In this document: piece by piece, positions 25,841 through 35,848 of the stretch
Position numbering within the stretch: the first letter of the stretch is position 1
How the letters are laid out: every line of letters begins with the position of its first letter
Source of the DNA: Rhizobium oryziradicis
Lineage (GTDB): Bacteria > Pseudomonadota > Alphaproteobacteria > Rhizobiales > Rhizobiaceae
Assembly: GCF_001939045.1 (NCBI RefSeq)
Contig: NZ_MKIM01000028.1
Span: 62,001 to 126,000, forward strand
Direction: 5' to 3'
DNA length: 64,000 bases
Program-made: the position numbers and the translations under genes
Notes under the pieces: model-generated
What the model saw: only the letters and a program-made list of their open reading frames with translations
Databases searched by the model: none
What the model was told of the DNA's origin: nothing

Positions 25841-25988
25841 CGCATCCTCACATCACAATCGGGCTGACTGACGCCGCAGTGTGAAGAGTAATGCCATGAT
25901 ACTCTATAAGGAGCTCTTAAAATTCATTCTGGCATGAAAACACGGTCATCACTTTATAAACGCGATGCGTAAGTCTGTTTCAAACTCG

Positions 25989-26021
25989 TATCGGTGAGGC
26001 ATTGAAATCGCCTCACCGATA
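25989..26021 (-). terminator. Terminator of the aldo/keto reductase gene
   Basis: Perfect 12-bp arms TATCGGTGAGGC / GCCTCACCGATA with a 9-nt loop, 11 bp after the stop codon. Only a weak T-run follows (CGAGTTTG) on the - strand. Confidence 0.75.
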
Positions 26022-26031
26022 GCGCCTTGTG

Positions 26032-27075
26032 TTAAATCGCCATTGGATATTGGCGGTGAATGGCGGCAATGCCGGCCATGACCTCATCCGAAAGGGTGAC
26101 ATCGGCAGCACCGATGTCAATTTTCAGCTGATCCATCGATGTGGCACCAATGATCACGGATGCCATGAAGGGACGTGTGCGGCAAAAGGCCAGCGCCAGC
26201 TGCGAGGGGTCCATTCCATGCTGCTTGGCAAGTTCAACATAGGCTTTGGTGGCGGGCTCCTGATGAGGTGTCAGGCGGCCGCCGATATTGCCGTTGATGG
26301 AGGCACGCGAACCTTCCGGCTTCACACCGCCGAGATATTTGCCGCTCAGCAAGCCGCCAGCCAATGGCGAATAGGCCAAAAGGCCAACCTGCTCGTGGTG
26401 CGACAGTTCGGCCATATCAAGATCATGACTGCGATACAGAAGATTGTATTCGTTTTGCACGGTTGCCACGCGTGGCAAATTCTTCTGTTCTGCAATGGTC
26501 AGATATTTCTGGATGCCCCATGTGGTTTCGTTCGAGAGGCCAATGGCGCGGATTTTGCCAGCCGCTACGCAATCCTGAAGCGCTTCCAGCTTTTCGGTGA
26601 TTTCAGCAACGACCAGGGCGCGATCTTGGTTGGATGGATCATAGGTCCACGCACCGCGAAAGTGATAATGGCCGCGATTTGGCCAATGAATCTGGTAGAG
26701 ATCAATATAATCGGTTTTTAATCTTTGCAGGCTTGCATCCACCGCCGCACGAATGGTGTCGGCATTGATGGGCGCACCACCGCGGATATATGGTCGGCCA
26801 GCGCCTGCGACCTTGGTGGCCAGCACAACATCCTTGCGCTTGCCGGATTTTGCAAACCAGTTGCCAATCATTTTCTCGGTGTCGGTATAGGTCTCGGCCG
26901 ACAGCGGCGTGGTGGGATAAAGCTCGGCTGTGTCGAAAAAATTCACACCGTTTTCAAGGGCATAGTCCATTTGTTCAAAGGCTTCTGCTTCGGTGTTCTG
27001 GCTGCCCCATGTCATGGTGCCAAGGCATATGTCGGAAACGGAAATATCCGTGCGGCCTAGTGTATTGTATTTCAT
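26032..27075 (-). CDS. Aldo/keto reductase, Tas-like
   Basis: A 347-aa NADP(H)-dependent oxidoreductase of the AKR superfamily, similar in length and sequence to E. coli Tas. The start is MKYNTLGRTDISVSDICLGT. The catalytic tetrad is visible as D and Y in FFDTAELYP, K in VLATKVAG and H in YQIHWPNRG. The cofactor region near the C-terminus includes VIIGATSMDQL. The ATG at 27075 fits the family N-terminus; the frame stays open 222 nt upstream but that part is not conserved. Substrate unknown. Confidence 0.9.
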   Translation of the reverse strand: MKYNTLGRTDISVSDICLGTMTWGSQNTEAEAFEQMDYALENGVNFFDTAELYPTTPLSAETYTDTEKMIGNWFAKSGKRKDVVLATKVAGAGRPYIRGGAPINADTIRAAVDASLQRLKTDYIDLYQIHWPNRGHYHFRGAWTYDPSNQDRALVVAEITEKLEALQDCVAAGKIRAIGLSNETTWGIQKYLTIAEQKNLPRVATVQNEYNLLYRSHDLDMAELSHHEQVGLLAYSPLAGGLLSGKYLGGVKPEGSRASINGNIGGRLTPHQEPATKAYVELAKQHGMDPSQLALAFCRTRPFMASVIIGATSMDQLKIDIGAADVTLSDEVMAGIAAIHRQYPMAI

Positions 27076-27284
27076 GTGTGGAGGTCTCAAGTGTTGTGTG
27101 TGCTCAAGTGAGAGCGTGGGGAGGATGGACAGGAATGTAGCCCGAATTTGACCATGGGCAAGAGCTATCGGGTGATATTTACGCCTGTCTCTGCCCCCTT
27201 TAGCAACAGGCGATGTGCCGCCCAAGACTTGACTCTCAAGGCGAGTTTGTGAATTGGAGAAGAAAAAATTGAACGGAGTACCCC

Positions 27285-28229
27285 ATGGGTGTTGCATTTA
27301 CCTTTCCCGGCCAGGGCAGTCAGACCATTGGAATGGGCAAGGATCTCGCGGATGCCTTTCCGGAAGCGCGCGCTGTTTTCGAGGAAGTTGATGAAGCGCT
27401 TGATCAGAAACTCTCCACCATTATGTGGGACGGGTCTGTCGAGGAACTGACGCTGACCGCAAACGCGCAGCCGGCCTTGATGGCGGTGTCGATGGCGGTG
27501 CTACGGGTTATGGAGCAGCGTGGCTTTGTATTGACCAACAAGGTCTCCTATGTTGCAGGCCATTCGTTGGGTGAATATTCGGCACTCTGTGCTGCCGGCA
27601 CCTTTTCGCTGGCTGATACCGCAAAGCTTTTGCGTATTCGTGGCAATGCCATGCAGGCGGCTGTTCCGGTTGGTTTGGGTGCCATGGCGGCCATTATCGG
27701 CCTGGAGCATGGTGCCGTGGAAGCCATCTGCCAGACGGCGTCGGCAGAAGGCCCGGTGCAGATTGCCAATGACAATGGCGGCGGCCAGCTGGTAATTTCC
27801 GGCGCAAAGGCCCCTGTTGAAAAGGCGGCAGCACTGGCGACAGAAAAAGGCGCAAAACGCGCGATCCTTCTGCCTGTGTCCGCCCCGTTCCACTCCACAT
27901 TGATGGCACCTGCGGCCGAAGAAATGCGCAATGCGCTGGCATCGGTTGCGATGAAAAACCCGATTGTGCCATTGATTGCCAATGTGCGTGCAGCGCCCAT
28001 GACAAATGCGGACGAGATTCGCAGCCTTCTGGTCGAGCAGGTCACCGGTCAGGTTCGTTGGCGCGAGACTGTGGAATGGTTTGGCGCAAATGCTGTTTCC
28101 GTGCTTTATGAGATCGGCGCAGGCAAGGTTTTGACCGGTCTGGTGCGGCGGATTGACAAGAATATCACGGGTACAGCGGTGAATTCTCCCGCTGATATCG
28201 AGGCAGCTCTGACGGCGCTTTTGGCCTGA
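27285..28229 (+). CDS. fabD: Malonyl-CoA-ACP transacylase
   Basis: Transfers malonyl from CoA to acyl carrier protein for fatty acid elongation. The 314-aa protein has FPGQGSQ at residues 7-13, the nucleophile Ser94 in AGHSLGEYSA and the catalytic histidine in SAPFHSTLM. A GGAG ribosome-binding site lies 7 nt upstream of the ATG. It begins the fab cluster and is 27 bp from fabG. Confidence 0.97.
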   Translation: MGVAFTFPGQGSQTIGMGKDLADAFPEARAVFEEVDEALDQKLSTIMWDGSVEELTLTANAQPALMAVSMAVLRVMEQRGFVLTNKVSYVAGHSLGEYSALCAAGTFSLADTAKLLRIRGNAMQAAVPVGLGAMAAIIGLEHGAVEAICQTASAEGPVQIANDNGGGQLVISGAKAPVEKAAALATEKGAKRAILLPVSAPFHSTLMAPAAEEMRNALASVAMKNPIVPLIANVRAAPMTNADEIRSLLVEQVTGQVRWRETVEWFGANAVSVLYEIGAGKVLTGLVRRIDKNITGTAVNSPADIEAALTALLA

Positions 28230-28256
28230 TTGGCACTTTGCACAAGGATTAAAACG

Positions 28257-28994
28257 ATGTTTGATTTGACCGGCCGCAAGGCATTGGTAACGGGTGCCAC
28301 CGGCGGGATCGGCGAAGAAATTGCGCGCCTTCTTCACGCGCAGGGCGCAATCGTTGGTCTGCATGGTACCCGCGTTGAAAAGCTGGAAGCACTGGCGGCC
28401 GATCTTGGCGAGCGGGTGAAGATCTTCCCGGCAAACCTGTCGGACCGTGAAGCTGTCAAGGCTTTGGGTGCGAAAGCCGAAGCCGAGCTTGAAGGCGTGG
28501 ATATTCTGGTCAATAATGCCGGAATCACCAAAGACGGCCTGTTTGTTCGCATGTCGGATGCCGATTGGGATAGCGTTCTGGAGGTCAATCTGACCGCCGT
28601 TTTCGCTTTGACCAAGGAACTGACCCATCCCATGATGCGCCGTCGCTATGGCCGCATCATCAACATTACCTCGGTTGTCGGTGTCACCGGCAATGCCGGT
28701 CAGGTGAATTATTGCGCATCCAAGGCCGGTATGATCGGCTTTACCAAGGCATTGGCGCAGGAAATTGCGCCGCGCAACGTAACAGTGAACTGTGTTGCAC
28801 CGGGCTTTATTGAAAGTGCAATGACGGGTAAGCTGAACGACAAGCAAAAAGAAGGCATCATGGGCGCAATTCCCATGAAGCGGATGGGAACAGGGGCTGA
28901 AATTGCCTCATCTGTGCTCTATCTGGCATCTTCGGAAAGCTCTTACGTCACGGGCCAGACGCTGCATGTCAATGGCGGCATGGCAATGATCTGA
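28257..28994 (+). CDS. fabG: 3-oxoacyl-[ACP] reductase
   Basis: NADPH-dependent first reduction of the elongation cycle. The 245-aa SDR has TGATGGIG near residue 12, NNAGITKDG, an active-site serine in INITSVVG and YCASK as the catalytic pair; it ends LHVNGGMAMI as FabG proteins do. The start is the ATG at 28257 (MFDLTGRKAL) with AAGGA upstream. Confidence 0.97.
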   Translation: MFDLTGRKALVTGATGGIGEEIARLLHAQGAIVGLHGTRVEKLEALAADLGERVKIFPANLSDREAVKALGAKAEAELEGVDILVNNAGITKDGLFVRMSDADWDSVLEVNLTAVFALTKELTHPMMRRRYGRIINITSVVGVTGNAGQVNYCASKAGMIGFTKALAQEIAPRNVTVNCVAPGFIESAMTGKLNDKQKEGIMGAIPMKRMGTGAEIASSVLYLASSESSYVTGQTLHVNGGMAMI

Positions 28995-29274
28995 GGAATG
29001 GTCTTGCCCGCGCAATTGCCCGTGCAATTGATTGAGGAACAAAAGGAAGTCTTGAATTTTCAGGCTTTCCGGCGGCTTTAAACCGTGTTAATCGGGCGGG
29101 GACTGTGAGCAGTTAGATAGGCAACGGATGGCACACGCCAGGCTGTTGATATGGGCAGAACTTGCGCAAAGCAGGTTCCACGGAATTGCCAGCGAGTTTG
29201 GTGCTCACTGGTATAACACAGGGTAGGAAAGTCACACTGGCTTTCTTGTTATGATAGAGGTCGAGGAAACCGAC
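28995..29274 (+). other. fabG - acpP intergenic region with likely acpP promoter
   Basis: About 280 bp without a supported gene. A promoter-like pair TTGAAT (29052-29057) and CTTTAA/TTTAAA (29076-29082) with an 18-19 bp spacer lies 190 bp before acpP. acpP is usually strongly expressed, and a separate promoter is expected. Weak evidence. Confidence 0.35.
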
Positions 29275-29511
29275 ATGAGCGATATCGCAGAACGCGTAAA
29301 GAAAATTGTTATTGATCATCTGGGCGTTGAAGCCGAAAAGGTTGTTGAAGGCGCAAGCTTTATCGATGATCTGGGCGCAGATTCGCTCGACACCGTCGAA
29401 CTCGTCATGGCATTTGAAGAAGAATTCGGCGTCGAAATTCCTGACGACGCTGCTGACTCCATCCTCACCGTTGGTGATGCTGTGAAGTTTATCGAAAAGG
29501 CTCAGGCCTGA
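29275..29511 (+). CDS. acpP: Acyl carrier protein
   Basis: Carries growing acyl chains on a phosphopantetheine arm. The 78-aa acidic protein has the attachment serine Ser37 in [12 protein letters not shown]. Start [12 protein letters not shown] is family-typical, with GAGGA 7 nt upstream. It is followed by a very strong terminator, consistent with an abundant short transcript. Confidence 0.98.
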   Translation: MSDIAERVKKIVIDHLGVEAEKVVEGASFIDDLGADSLDTVELVMAFEEEFGVEIPDDAADSILTVGDAVKFIEKAQA

Positions 29512-29526
29512 TCTTTTGATCGGCCG

Positions 29527-29571
29527 GTCTGGAGCGGGTTTAATCCCGCTCCAGACGCTTTCTCTTTTTTT
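29527..29571 (+). terminator. Strong intrinsic terminator after acpP
   Basis: Perfect 12-bp stem GTCTGGAGCGGG / CCCGCTCCAGAC with a TTTAAT loop, followed after a few bases by seven T. It separates acpP from fabF. Confidence 0.93.
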
Positions 29572-29687
29572 GTTTGCAGTACGCGGTCTTCAAGGCTGCG
29601 GTGTCGATGTCGTAGAATTTTAATCTGCTGCATGGCTCCCGACTTTGTTGTCGCAGGGCTTTTTGTTGTGCAGCCGCATCTGACTTT

Positions 29688-30971
29688 ATGAGTGGGGTGA
29701 ACGTGCAAATAAGACGTGTCGTTATCACCGGTGCCGGCATGGTATCTCCTCTTGGCTGCGGTACCGAAGTGACGTGGTCGCGGCTTTTGGCGGGAGAAAA
29801 TGCTGCCAAGCGCGTAACTGAATTTGACGTTGAAGATCTTCCGGCAAAGATTGCATGCAGAATTCCGTTCGGCGATGGCGCCAATGGTACGTTCAATGCG
29901 GACGATTGGGTGGAGCCGAAAGAACAGCGTAAAGTTGATCCATTCATTGTGTATGCGATTGCGGCCGCAGATATGGCCATGGCTGATTCGGGCTGGAAGC
30001 CGGAAACCAAAGAAGATCAAGTCGCAACGGGTGTGCTGATCGGCTCCGGCATTGGCGGCATTGAAGGCATTGTCGAAGCGGGCTACACGCTGCGCGACAA
30101 GGGTCCACGTCGCATTTCGCCCTTTTTTATTCCCGGACGTTTGATCAATCTGGCTTCGGGCCATGTGTCTATTCGCCATAAATTGCGCGGCCCCAACCAT
30201 TCGGTGGTCACGGCCTGCTCAACCGGCGCGCATGCGATTGGCGATGCTGCCCGCATGATTGCCCTTGGCGATGCCGACGTTATGGTGGCCGGTGGGGCGG
30301 AATCGCCCATTAGCCGAATTTCTCTGGCCGGTTTTGCCGCCTGCAAGGCTTTGTCCACAGATCACAACGACGACCCGCAAAAGGCATCACGTCCTTATGA
30401 CCGCGACCGTGATGGTTTCGTGATGGGCGAGGGTGCCGGAATTGTGGTGTTGGAAGAGCTGGACCATGCGCTGGCGCGTGGAGCGAAGATTTATGCCGAA
30501 GTGGTTGGCTACGGCATGTCGGGCGATGCATTCCACATCACCGCCCCTGCTGAGGATGGCGATGGTGCCTACCGCTGCATGTCGATGGCCTTGAAGCGTG
30601 CGGGGCTTACCGCCTCTGATATTGATTATATCAACTCTCATGGCACTTCGACCATGGCGGATACGATTGAGCTTGGTGCCGTTGAGCGTTTGTTGGGCGA
30701 TCATGCTCCCAATGTATCGATGTCGTCCACCAAGTCGGCCATTGGCCATTTGCTGGGGGCCGCAGGTGCCGTGGAAGCGATTTTCTCGGCTCTTGCCATT
30801 CGTGATGGCATTGTGCCGCCAACGCTCAACCTTGATAATCCTGACGTGGAAACCGCAATTGATCTTGTGCCGTATAAGGCCCGCAAGCGCGATGTTCGTG
30901 TTGCCCTGTCCAATTCCTTTGGTTTTGGCGGCACCAATGCGTCGCTGGTTCTGCGGCGCTTTGAAGGATAA
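29688..30971 (+). CDS. fabF: 3-oxoacyl-[ACP] synthase II
   Basis: Condensing enzyme of fatty acid elongation. The 427-aa protein has the Cys-His-His triad: C177 in VTACSTGAHA, H318 in INSHGTST and H354 in AIGHLLGAAG, plus the C-terminal NSFGFGGTN loop. The start is the ATG at 29688 (MSGVNVQIRRVVIT); in-frame GTG codons at 29697 and 29703 are alternatives, as no clear ribosome-binding site fixes it. It follows acpP after a terminator, so it has its own promoter. Confidence 0.96.
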   Translation: MSGVNVQIRRVVITGAGMVSPLGCGTEVTWSRLLAGENAAKRVTEFDVEDLPAKIACRIPFGDGANGTFNADDWVEPKEQRKVDPFIVYAIAAADMAMADSGWKPETKEDQVATGVLIGSGIGGIEGIVEAGYTLRDKGPRRISPFFIPGRLINLASGHVSIRHKLRGPNHSVVTACSTGAHAIGDAARMIALGDADVMVAGGAESPISRISLAGFAACKALSTDHNDDPQKASRPYDRDRDGFVMGEGAGIVVLEELDHALARGAKIYAEVVGYGMSGDAFHITAPAEDGDGAYRCMSMALKRAGLTASDIDYINSHGTSTMADTIELGAVERLLGDHAPNVSMSSTKSAIGHLLGAAGAVEAIFSALAIRDGIVPPTLNLDNPDVETAIDLVPYKARKRDVRVALSNSFGFGGTNASLVLRRFEG

Positions 30972-31107
30972 AAGGAGAGAAGGGCGCAGCTGATCTGTTC
31001 TGTTGGGCCTTTCATCCTGTAGAATGCCCCGCCACACTCACAGGGGACCCGTTTTTTGCCGCAATGTTTGCCCACAAGCGGCGGAACTGAATCGAAGAGG
31101 AGTGACG

Positions 31108-32322
31108 GTGAGCGAGCGCGTCGACGAAGAAACCACCGGCAACAGCGGTGAAGAGCCATCCCGAACGGTGACACAGGTTGCGAGAACACCCTCGGAGCCG
31201 CCCAGACCAGAGCGTGTGCCGCAACTGCCCAAGCGTTCCCGTCGTGCTCGTAGCCAGTTTGTGATTTTTCTCAATTTTTTGATGAGCTTGGCCGTTTTCG
31301 CCTGCGTTCTCGCGATCGCCGGATTTTACTATGCTTTCTCCGTGTTCCACGAACCTGGCCCTTCGACGACCAACGCTAATTTCATGGTGCGCAATGGTGC
31401 TGGCCCTTCTGAAATCGCCAGCAATCTCGAGCGCAACGGATTGATTTCCGACGCGCGCATTTTCCGTCTGATGAGCAAAACCTATCTGAACGACGGCGAT
31501 ACGCTGAAGACCGGTGAATATGAAATCAAGGCTGGAGCCTCGATGAGCGATATTCTCGAGCTATTGCGTTCGGGGAAATCCATTCTCTATTCGGTCACCA
31601 TGCCGGAAGGCCTGACTGTCAAACAAATGTTTGAACGGCTTGCCGCTGATCCGGTGCTGGAAGGTGATTTGCCCAAGACGTTGCCCACTGAAGGAAGCTT
31701 GCGCCCCGACACTTACAAATTTTCACGCGGCACCAAGCGGCAGGAAATTGTGGATCAGATGCTGGAGGCGCAGCAAAAACTGGTGGACCAGATTTGGGAA
31801 AAGCGCTCACCCGATCTGTTTATCAAGACCAAAGAGCAGTTCGTAACCCTTGCCTCCATTGTCGAGAAGGAAACCGGCAAGGATGACGAGCGTGCGCATG
31901 TCGCCTCGGTCTTTCTGAACCGCCTGCAAAAAGGCATGCGGCTGCAATCGGATCCGACCATTGTGTATGGCCTGTTTGGCGGCGATGGCAAGCCTTCGGA
32001 TCGGCCGATCTATCAATCGGACCTCAAAAAAGAGACGCCGTATAACACCTATATCATCAAGGGTCTGCCGCAAGGCCCGATTGCCAATCCTGGCCGGGCG
32101 GCGCTGGAGGCTGTTGCCAATCCCTGGCGCACCAAGGATCTCTACTTTGTTGCCGACGGCACAGGCGGGCATGCTTTTGCTGCGACGCTGGAGGAGCACA
32201 ATGCCAATGTGAAAAATTGGCGCAAGCTTGAGGCCGAGCGTGGCGCTGATCCGGCAGAAAGTGTGGATGGGCAACCGGAGGTCGATCCAACAACAGTTCC
32301 CAAGCCGGTGAAAAAGAAGTAA
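31108..32322 (+). CDS. mltG: Endolytic murein transglycosylase MltG (YceG-like)
   Basis: Cleaves nascent glycan strands at the inner membrane. The 404-aa protein has a polar, proline-rich cytoplasmic N-terminus, one transmembrane helix (about residues 48-72, FLNFLMSLAVFACVLAIAGF), a LysM-like region and the YceG catalytic domain with the glutamate in LASIVEKETG. The C-terminus is a polar tail. I start at the GTG at 31108 because AAGAGGAG ends 5 nt before it; an upstream GTG and longer frames have no suitable site. Placement after fabF is typical of rhizobia. Confidence 0.93.
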   Translation: MSERVDEETTGNSGEEPSRTVTQVARTPSEPPRPERVPQLPKRSRRARSQFVIFLNFLMSLAVFACVLAIAGFYYAFSVFHEPGPSTTNANFMVRNGAGPSEIASNLERNGLISDARIFRLMSKTYLNDGDTLKTGEYEIKAGASMSDILELLRSGKSILYSVTMPEGLTVKQMFERLAADPVLEGDLPKTLPTEGSLRPDTYKFSRGTKRQEIVDQMLEAQQKLVDQIWEKRSPDLFIKTKEQFVTLASIVEKETGKDDERAHVASVFLNRLQKGMRLQSDPTIVYGLFGGDGKPSDRPIYQSDLKKETPYNTYIIKGLPQGPIANPGRAALEAVANPWRTKDLYFVADGTGGHAFAATLEEHNANVKNWRKLEAERGADPAESVDGQPEVDPTTVPKPVKKK

Positions 32323-32353
32323 TTTCGCGGCTTGCGAAGATGGAAGGTATCTT

Positions 32354-33244
32354 ATGACGTTGCAATCGATGACGGGTTTTGCTCGTAACGAAGGCTCCTG
32401 TGGCCGTTATCGTTGGGCGTGGGAAATACGCTCCGTCAATGGCAAGGGCCTTGATATACGCCTGCGGCTGCCACAAGGGTTGGAGGCTCTGGAAAGCGAC
32501 ATCAAAGTGGTGATCGGGCGTCACCTCTCCCGTGGCAATCTTCAAGTCGCATTGTCTTTGTCCACCGGCGACAATCGCATGGAGGCCGTGGTCAATGAAG
32601 ATGCACTGAATGCGGTGCTTGCGCTTCGTGCGCGCTTGGGCACCGATGTGGTTGATAACAGCCCCTTGTCTCTGGATGGATTGCTTTCCATCCGTGGTCT
32701 GGTTGATTTTCGTGAAGTTGAGGATGATGCAGACGCGATCAAAGCGCGCGAGCATGCCCTTATGGCCGGCCTGGAAGAAACGGTTGTCCAGCTGACTGAG
32801 ATGCGCCAGCGCGAAGGAGACGCGCTGAAGGCCGTGCTTCTCGATCAGGTGAACAAAATTGAACAGCTGACGCTCTCGGTCGAGCAAGATCCATCACGCG
32901 GCACCGACGAGATCCTCAAGAAGCTCTCAAGCCAGGTTGCCGCCTTGATGGCATCTGCGCCGAGCCTCGACAAAGATCGTCTTTATGCTGAGGCAGCACT
33001 GCTGGCCACCAAGGCAGACTTGCGCGAAGAAATTGACCGTTTGAAAGCCCATGTCAGTGCCGCACGCCAGCTTTTGGCTGGAAGCCTTCCGGTTGGACGC
33101 AAGCTCGATTTTCTGGCGCAGGAATTTAATCGCGAATCGAATACAATTTGTTCTAAGTCCAATGCGGCGGCGGTCACATCTGCCGGCATCGAGTTGAAAG
33201 TGGTCATTGATCAGTTTCGTGAGCAAGTCCAGAATTTGGAGTAG
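32354..33244 (+). CDS. YicC family endoribonuclease
   Basis: A 296-aa protein starting [20 protein letters not shown], the YicC hallmark, with [18 protein letters not shown] and the C-terminal DUF1732 part ([15 protein letters not shown], then [21 protein letters not shown]). E. coli YicC has been described as an endoribonuclease acting on small RNAs. It lies 4 bp before gmk, a neighbour pairing seen widely. Confidence 0.94.
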   Translation: MTLQSMTGFARNEGSCGRYRWAWEIRSVNGKGLDIRLRLPQGLEALESDIKVVIGRHLSRGNLQVALSLSTGDNRMEAVVNEDALNAVLALRARLGTDVVDNSPLSLDGLLSIRGLVDFREVEDDADAIKAREHALMAGLEETVVQLTEMRQREGDALKAVLLDQVNKIEQLTLSVEQDPSRGTDEILKKLSSQVAALMASAPSLDKDRLYAEAALLATKADLREEIDRLKAHVSAARQLLAGSLPVGRKLDFLAQEFNRESNTICSKSNAAAVTSAGIELKVVIDQFREQVQNLE

Positions 33245-33248
33245 GGCC

Positions 33249-33911
33249 ATGTCCACCATAACGTCTCAGCGTGTTTCGATTGCAAGGCGTGGCCTTATGC
33301 TGGTGATTTCCTCGCCCTCGGGTGCGGGTAAGTCCACCATTGCGCGCACGCTGATGGATATTGATAAGCAAATCGGCATGTCGGTCAGCGTGACCACGCG
33401 TGCGCGCCGCCCCAGCGAAATTGAGGGCGTGCATTATCACTTCATTTCGCAGCGCGAATTTGAGCGGCTTCGAGCCTCGGATGCGCTGCTGGAATGGGCC
33501 GAAGTACATGGCAATTTCTATGGCACCCCACGTGAGCCGGTTGAAGTGGCGATGTCCGAAGGCCGCGATATGCTGTTTGATATCGATTGGCAGGGCGCAC
33601 AGCAGCTTCAGGAAAAAATGGCGGCCGATGTTGTCTCGATCTTCATTTTGCCGCCGACCATGACCGAGCTGCAATCGCGCTTGCATCGCCGGGCAGAAGA
33701 TTCGGAAGAGGTTATCCAGACCCGCCTGCACAATTCCCGCGCGGAAATTGAGCATTGGCGCGAATATGACTATGTGATTGTCAACGACGACCTGAACGCC
33801 GCCTTCGATGCCGTTCAATCCATCGTCAAGGCAGAACGTCTTCGCCGCGATCGCCGCCACGGCATGTTTGATTTTGTGCAGGAACTGGTCACAGAGGTTC
33901 CAAGCCTGTAA
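33249..33911 (+). CDS. gmk: Guanylate kinase
   Basis: Phosphorylates GMP to GDP. The 220-aa protein has the P-loop [10 protein letters not shown] (about residues 22-31), [19 protein letters not shown] for GMP binding and [10 protein letters not shown]. The start at 33249 ([10 protein letters not shown]) has GGAGTAGGG upstream; a longer frame begins inside yicC and is not conserved. Confidence 0.97.
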   Translation: MSTITSQRVSIARRGLMLVISSPSGAGKSTIARTLMDIDKQIGMSVSVTTRARRPSEIEGVHYHFISQREFERLRASDALLEWAEVHGNFYGTPREPVEVAMSEGRDMLFDIDWQGAQQLQEKMAADVVSIFILPPTMTELQSRLHRRAEDSEEVIQTRLHNSRAEIEHWREYDYVIVNDDLNAAFDAVQSIVKAERLRRDRRHGMFDFVQELVTEVPSL

Positions 33912-33924
33912 GATCCAAAAGGTC

Positions 33925-33962
33925 AACACCGCCACGCGCTTTATAGAGCATGCGGCGGTGTT
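33925..33962. terminator. Hairpin between convergent gmk and rsmA
   Basis: AACACCGCC / GGCGGTGTT, 9-bp arms with a 20-nt loop that includes a further short CGC/GCG pairing. There is no strong T-run on either side. It probably limits convergent read-through. Confidence 0.6.
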
Positions 33963-33978
33963 AAACTGTGCGTACTGA

Positions 33979-34806
33979 TCAGATCAGATTGGCAATTTTG
34001 CAAAATTCCTCGACAGAAAGCGTCTCTGCCCGGCGCGAGGGATCAATGTCAGCGCGGTTGAGAAGTGCTTCGCCACCAATCGGCTTCAAGCTGGCACGCA
34101 GCATCTTGCGGCGTTGGCCAAAGGCGGTCTGCGTCACTTTTTCAAGCTTGGCAAGATCGCAGGGCAGGGGCTCCGGCCGCGGGGTGAGATGCACCACCGT
34201 TGAGGTCACCTTAGGCGGCGGTGTGAAGGCCTGCGGTGATAAATCAAAGGCCATATGCGCCTGCGTCAGCCAGCCACAGAGCACACCCAGACGGCCATAG
34301 TGATCGTCATCCGCTTGCGCAACAATACGCTCACCGACTTCTTTTTGAAACATCAACGTCATGGACTGCCAAAAGGGCGGCCACTGCCGGGGTGTCAGCC
34401 AATTGACCAGCAATTGCGTGCCAACATTATAGGGCAGGTTCGCAACGATCTTGATCGGGCCTTCGGGGGCGATGGCTTCGAAATCCACCTTGAGGGCGTC
34501 CCCCTCAATCACCTCCAACCGGTCGGGATAGTGATCGGCGATCTCGGCCAGCGCTGGCAAGCACCGGCTGTCACGCTCAACGGCAATCACCTTTTTTGCG
34601 CCAAGCGCCAAAAGTGCACGGGTCAAGCCACCGGGACCGGGGCCAACCTCAAACACGGTGGCCTCGGTGAGGTCGCCTGCGGTGCGCGCTACTTTCTGGG
34701 TGATGTTGAGATCGAGCAGAAAATTCTGCCCCAATGCCTTTTTCGCATCCAGCCCATGGCGCTGAATGACATCCCTCAGCGGCGGGAGACCGTCCAATGC
34801 AGCCAT
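33979..34806 (-). CDS. rsmA: 16S rRNA (adenine1518/1519-N6)-dimethyltransferase
   Basis: KsgA enzyme that dimethylates two adjacent adenines near the 3' end of 16S rRNA. The 275-aa protein has [11 protein letters not shown], the SAM motif [11 protein letters not shown] and the catalytic NLPYNV. Its ATG overlaps the pdxA stop by one base (TGATG), so the two are coupled. It is last in the lpt-surA-pdxA-rsmA run, the same order as in enterobacteria. Confidence 0.96.
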   Translation of the reverse strand: MAALDGLPPLRDVIQRHGLDAKKALGQNFLLDLNITQKVARTAGDLTEATVFEVGPGPGGLTRALLALGAKKVIAVERDSRCLPALAEIADHYPDRLEVIEGDALKVDFEAIAPEGPIKIVANLPYNVGTQLLVNWLTPRQWPPFWQSMTLMFQKEVGERIVAQADDDHYGRLGVLCGWLTQAHMAFDLSPQAFTPPPKVTSTVVHLTPRPEPLPCDLAKLEKVTQTAFGQRRKMLRASLKPIGGEALLNRADIDPSRRAETLSVEEFCKIANLI

Positions 34807-35837
34807 CAGGAGGCAACCTGCAAACGCGCGAGGCTAATCTTATCGGCGAGCTTCAGGGCGGCCACCAGGCTGTTTTCTCTGGCAATGCCCTGACCCGCAA
34901 TGCCAAACGCCGTTCCGTGATCGGGAGAGGTGCGAATAAAGGGCAGGCCAAGTGTGACATTGACGGATTCGTCAAAATCCAGTGCCTTGAGCGGAATTAA
35001 TGCCTGATCATGATACATGCAGATCGCCACATCATAACGGCGGCGTGCTTCGTCATGGAACATTGTGTCGGCGGACAGCGGACCAAATGCGTCAATGCCC
35101 TCGGCCCGTAGCTTTGAGATAGCCGGTGCGATGACGGCGTCGTCTTCAACGCCTAGCGCGCCATTTTCGCCAGCATGGGGATTAAGCCCGGCAATCGCCA
35201 GCCGTGGTGCTTCAAGCCCGAATTTATCGCGCATATCGGCATGAACAATACGGCATGTCTTGAGGATCAGGTCTTGCGTCAATGCATCCGCGACCGTGCG
35301 AAGGGGGATGTGAATGGTCACCGGCACAGCCCGCAGCTTTGGACCCGCCAGCATCATCACAGGCATTGAAGCTTGCCCTGTTGCCTTCTCAGACAAGGCG
35401 GCCAGAAACTCTGTATGGCCCGGAAAGCCAAAACCTGCTTCGTAAAGCACAGATTTGGCGATGGGGTTGGTGACAAGCGCACGGACTTTGCCCTCAAAGC
35501 AGAGAGACACGGCCATCTCAATCGCGCTGATGGTGCCGCGTGCCGTTGCCATATGTGGCTGACCCGCCACAACGTCTATTCCCGCAGGGATTGGGAGAAC
35601 GGGAAACGCATCCGAAAACACCTCTGCCGCCTGCTCGGGCGTGCATTCCTTGAAAGGAATATCCAGCCCAAGGCTTCGTGCGCGTGAGCGCAACACGGCG
35701 GGATCACCGAGAAACAGAAAGGCGGGAATGCCCATCTCTTTACGCTTTACCCATGCTACCAGGCTGATGTCTGGACCGATGCCAGCCGGGTCGCCCTGGG
35801 TGAGTGCAAGGGGTGTGTTCTCGGAAAGAGCGGACAT
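34806..35837 (-). CDS. pdxA: 4-hydroxythreonine-4-phosphate dehydrogenase
   Basis: Vitamin B6 (pyridoxal phosphate) synthesis. The 343-aa protein begins [22 protein letters not shown], with TNPIAK, the metal-binding [10 protein letters not shown] histidine, NPHAGENG and the C-terminal [14 protein letters not shown]. The start at 35837 is family-typical; a longer open frame overlaps surA and is not coding. It lies 11 bp after surA. Confidence 0.96.
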   Translation of the reverse strand: MSALSENTPLALTQGDPAGIGPDISLVAWVKRKEMGIPAFLFLGDPAVLRSRARSLGLDIPFKECTPEQAAEVFSDAFPVLPIPAGIDVVAGQPHMATARGTISAIEMAVSLCFEGKVRALVTNPIAKSVLYEAGFGFPGHTEFLAALSEKATGQASMPVMMLAGPKLRAVPVTIHIPLRTVADALTQDLILKTCRIVHADMRDKFGLEAPRLAIAGLNPHAGENGALGVEDDAVIAPAISKLRAEGIDAFGPLSADTMFHDEARRRYDVAICMYHDQALIPLKALDFDESVNVTLGLPFIRTSPDHGTAFGIAGQGIARENSLVAALKLADKISLARLQVAS

Positions 35838-35848
35838 GTTTCTTGCAC

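Noticed and set aside
27501..28847. 448-codon open frame on the - strand opposite fabD and fabG
   Set aside because: It spans two well-identified genes in antisense and reads as low-similarity Cys/His/Arg-rich sequence.
29251..29274. Extended start for acyl carrier protein
   Set aside because: The eight additional residues are outside the conserved protein, and GAGGA fits the ATG at 29275.
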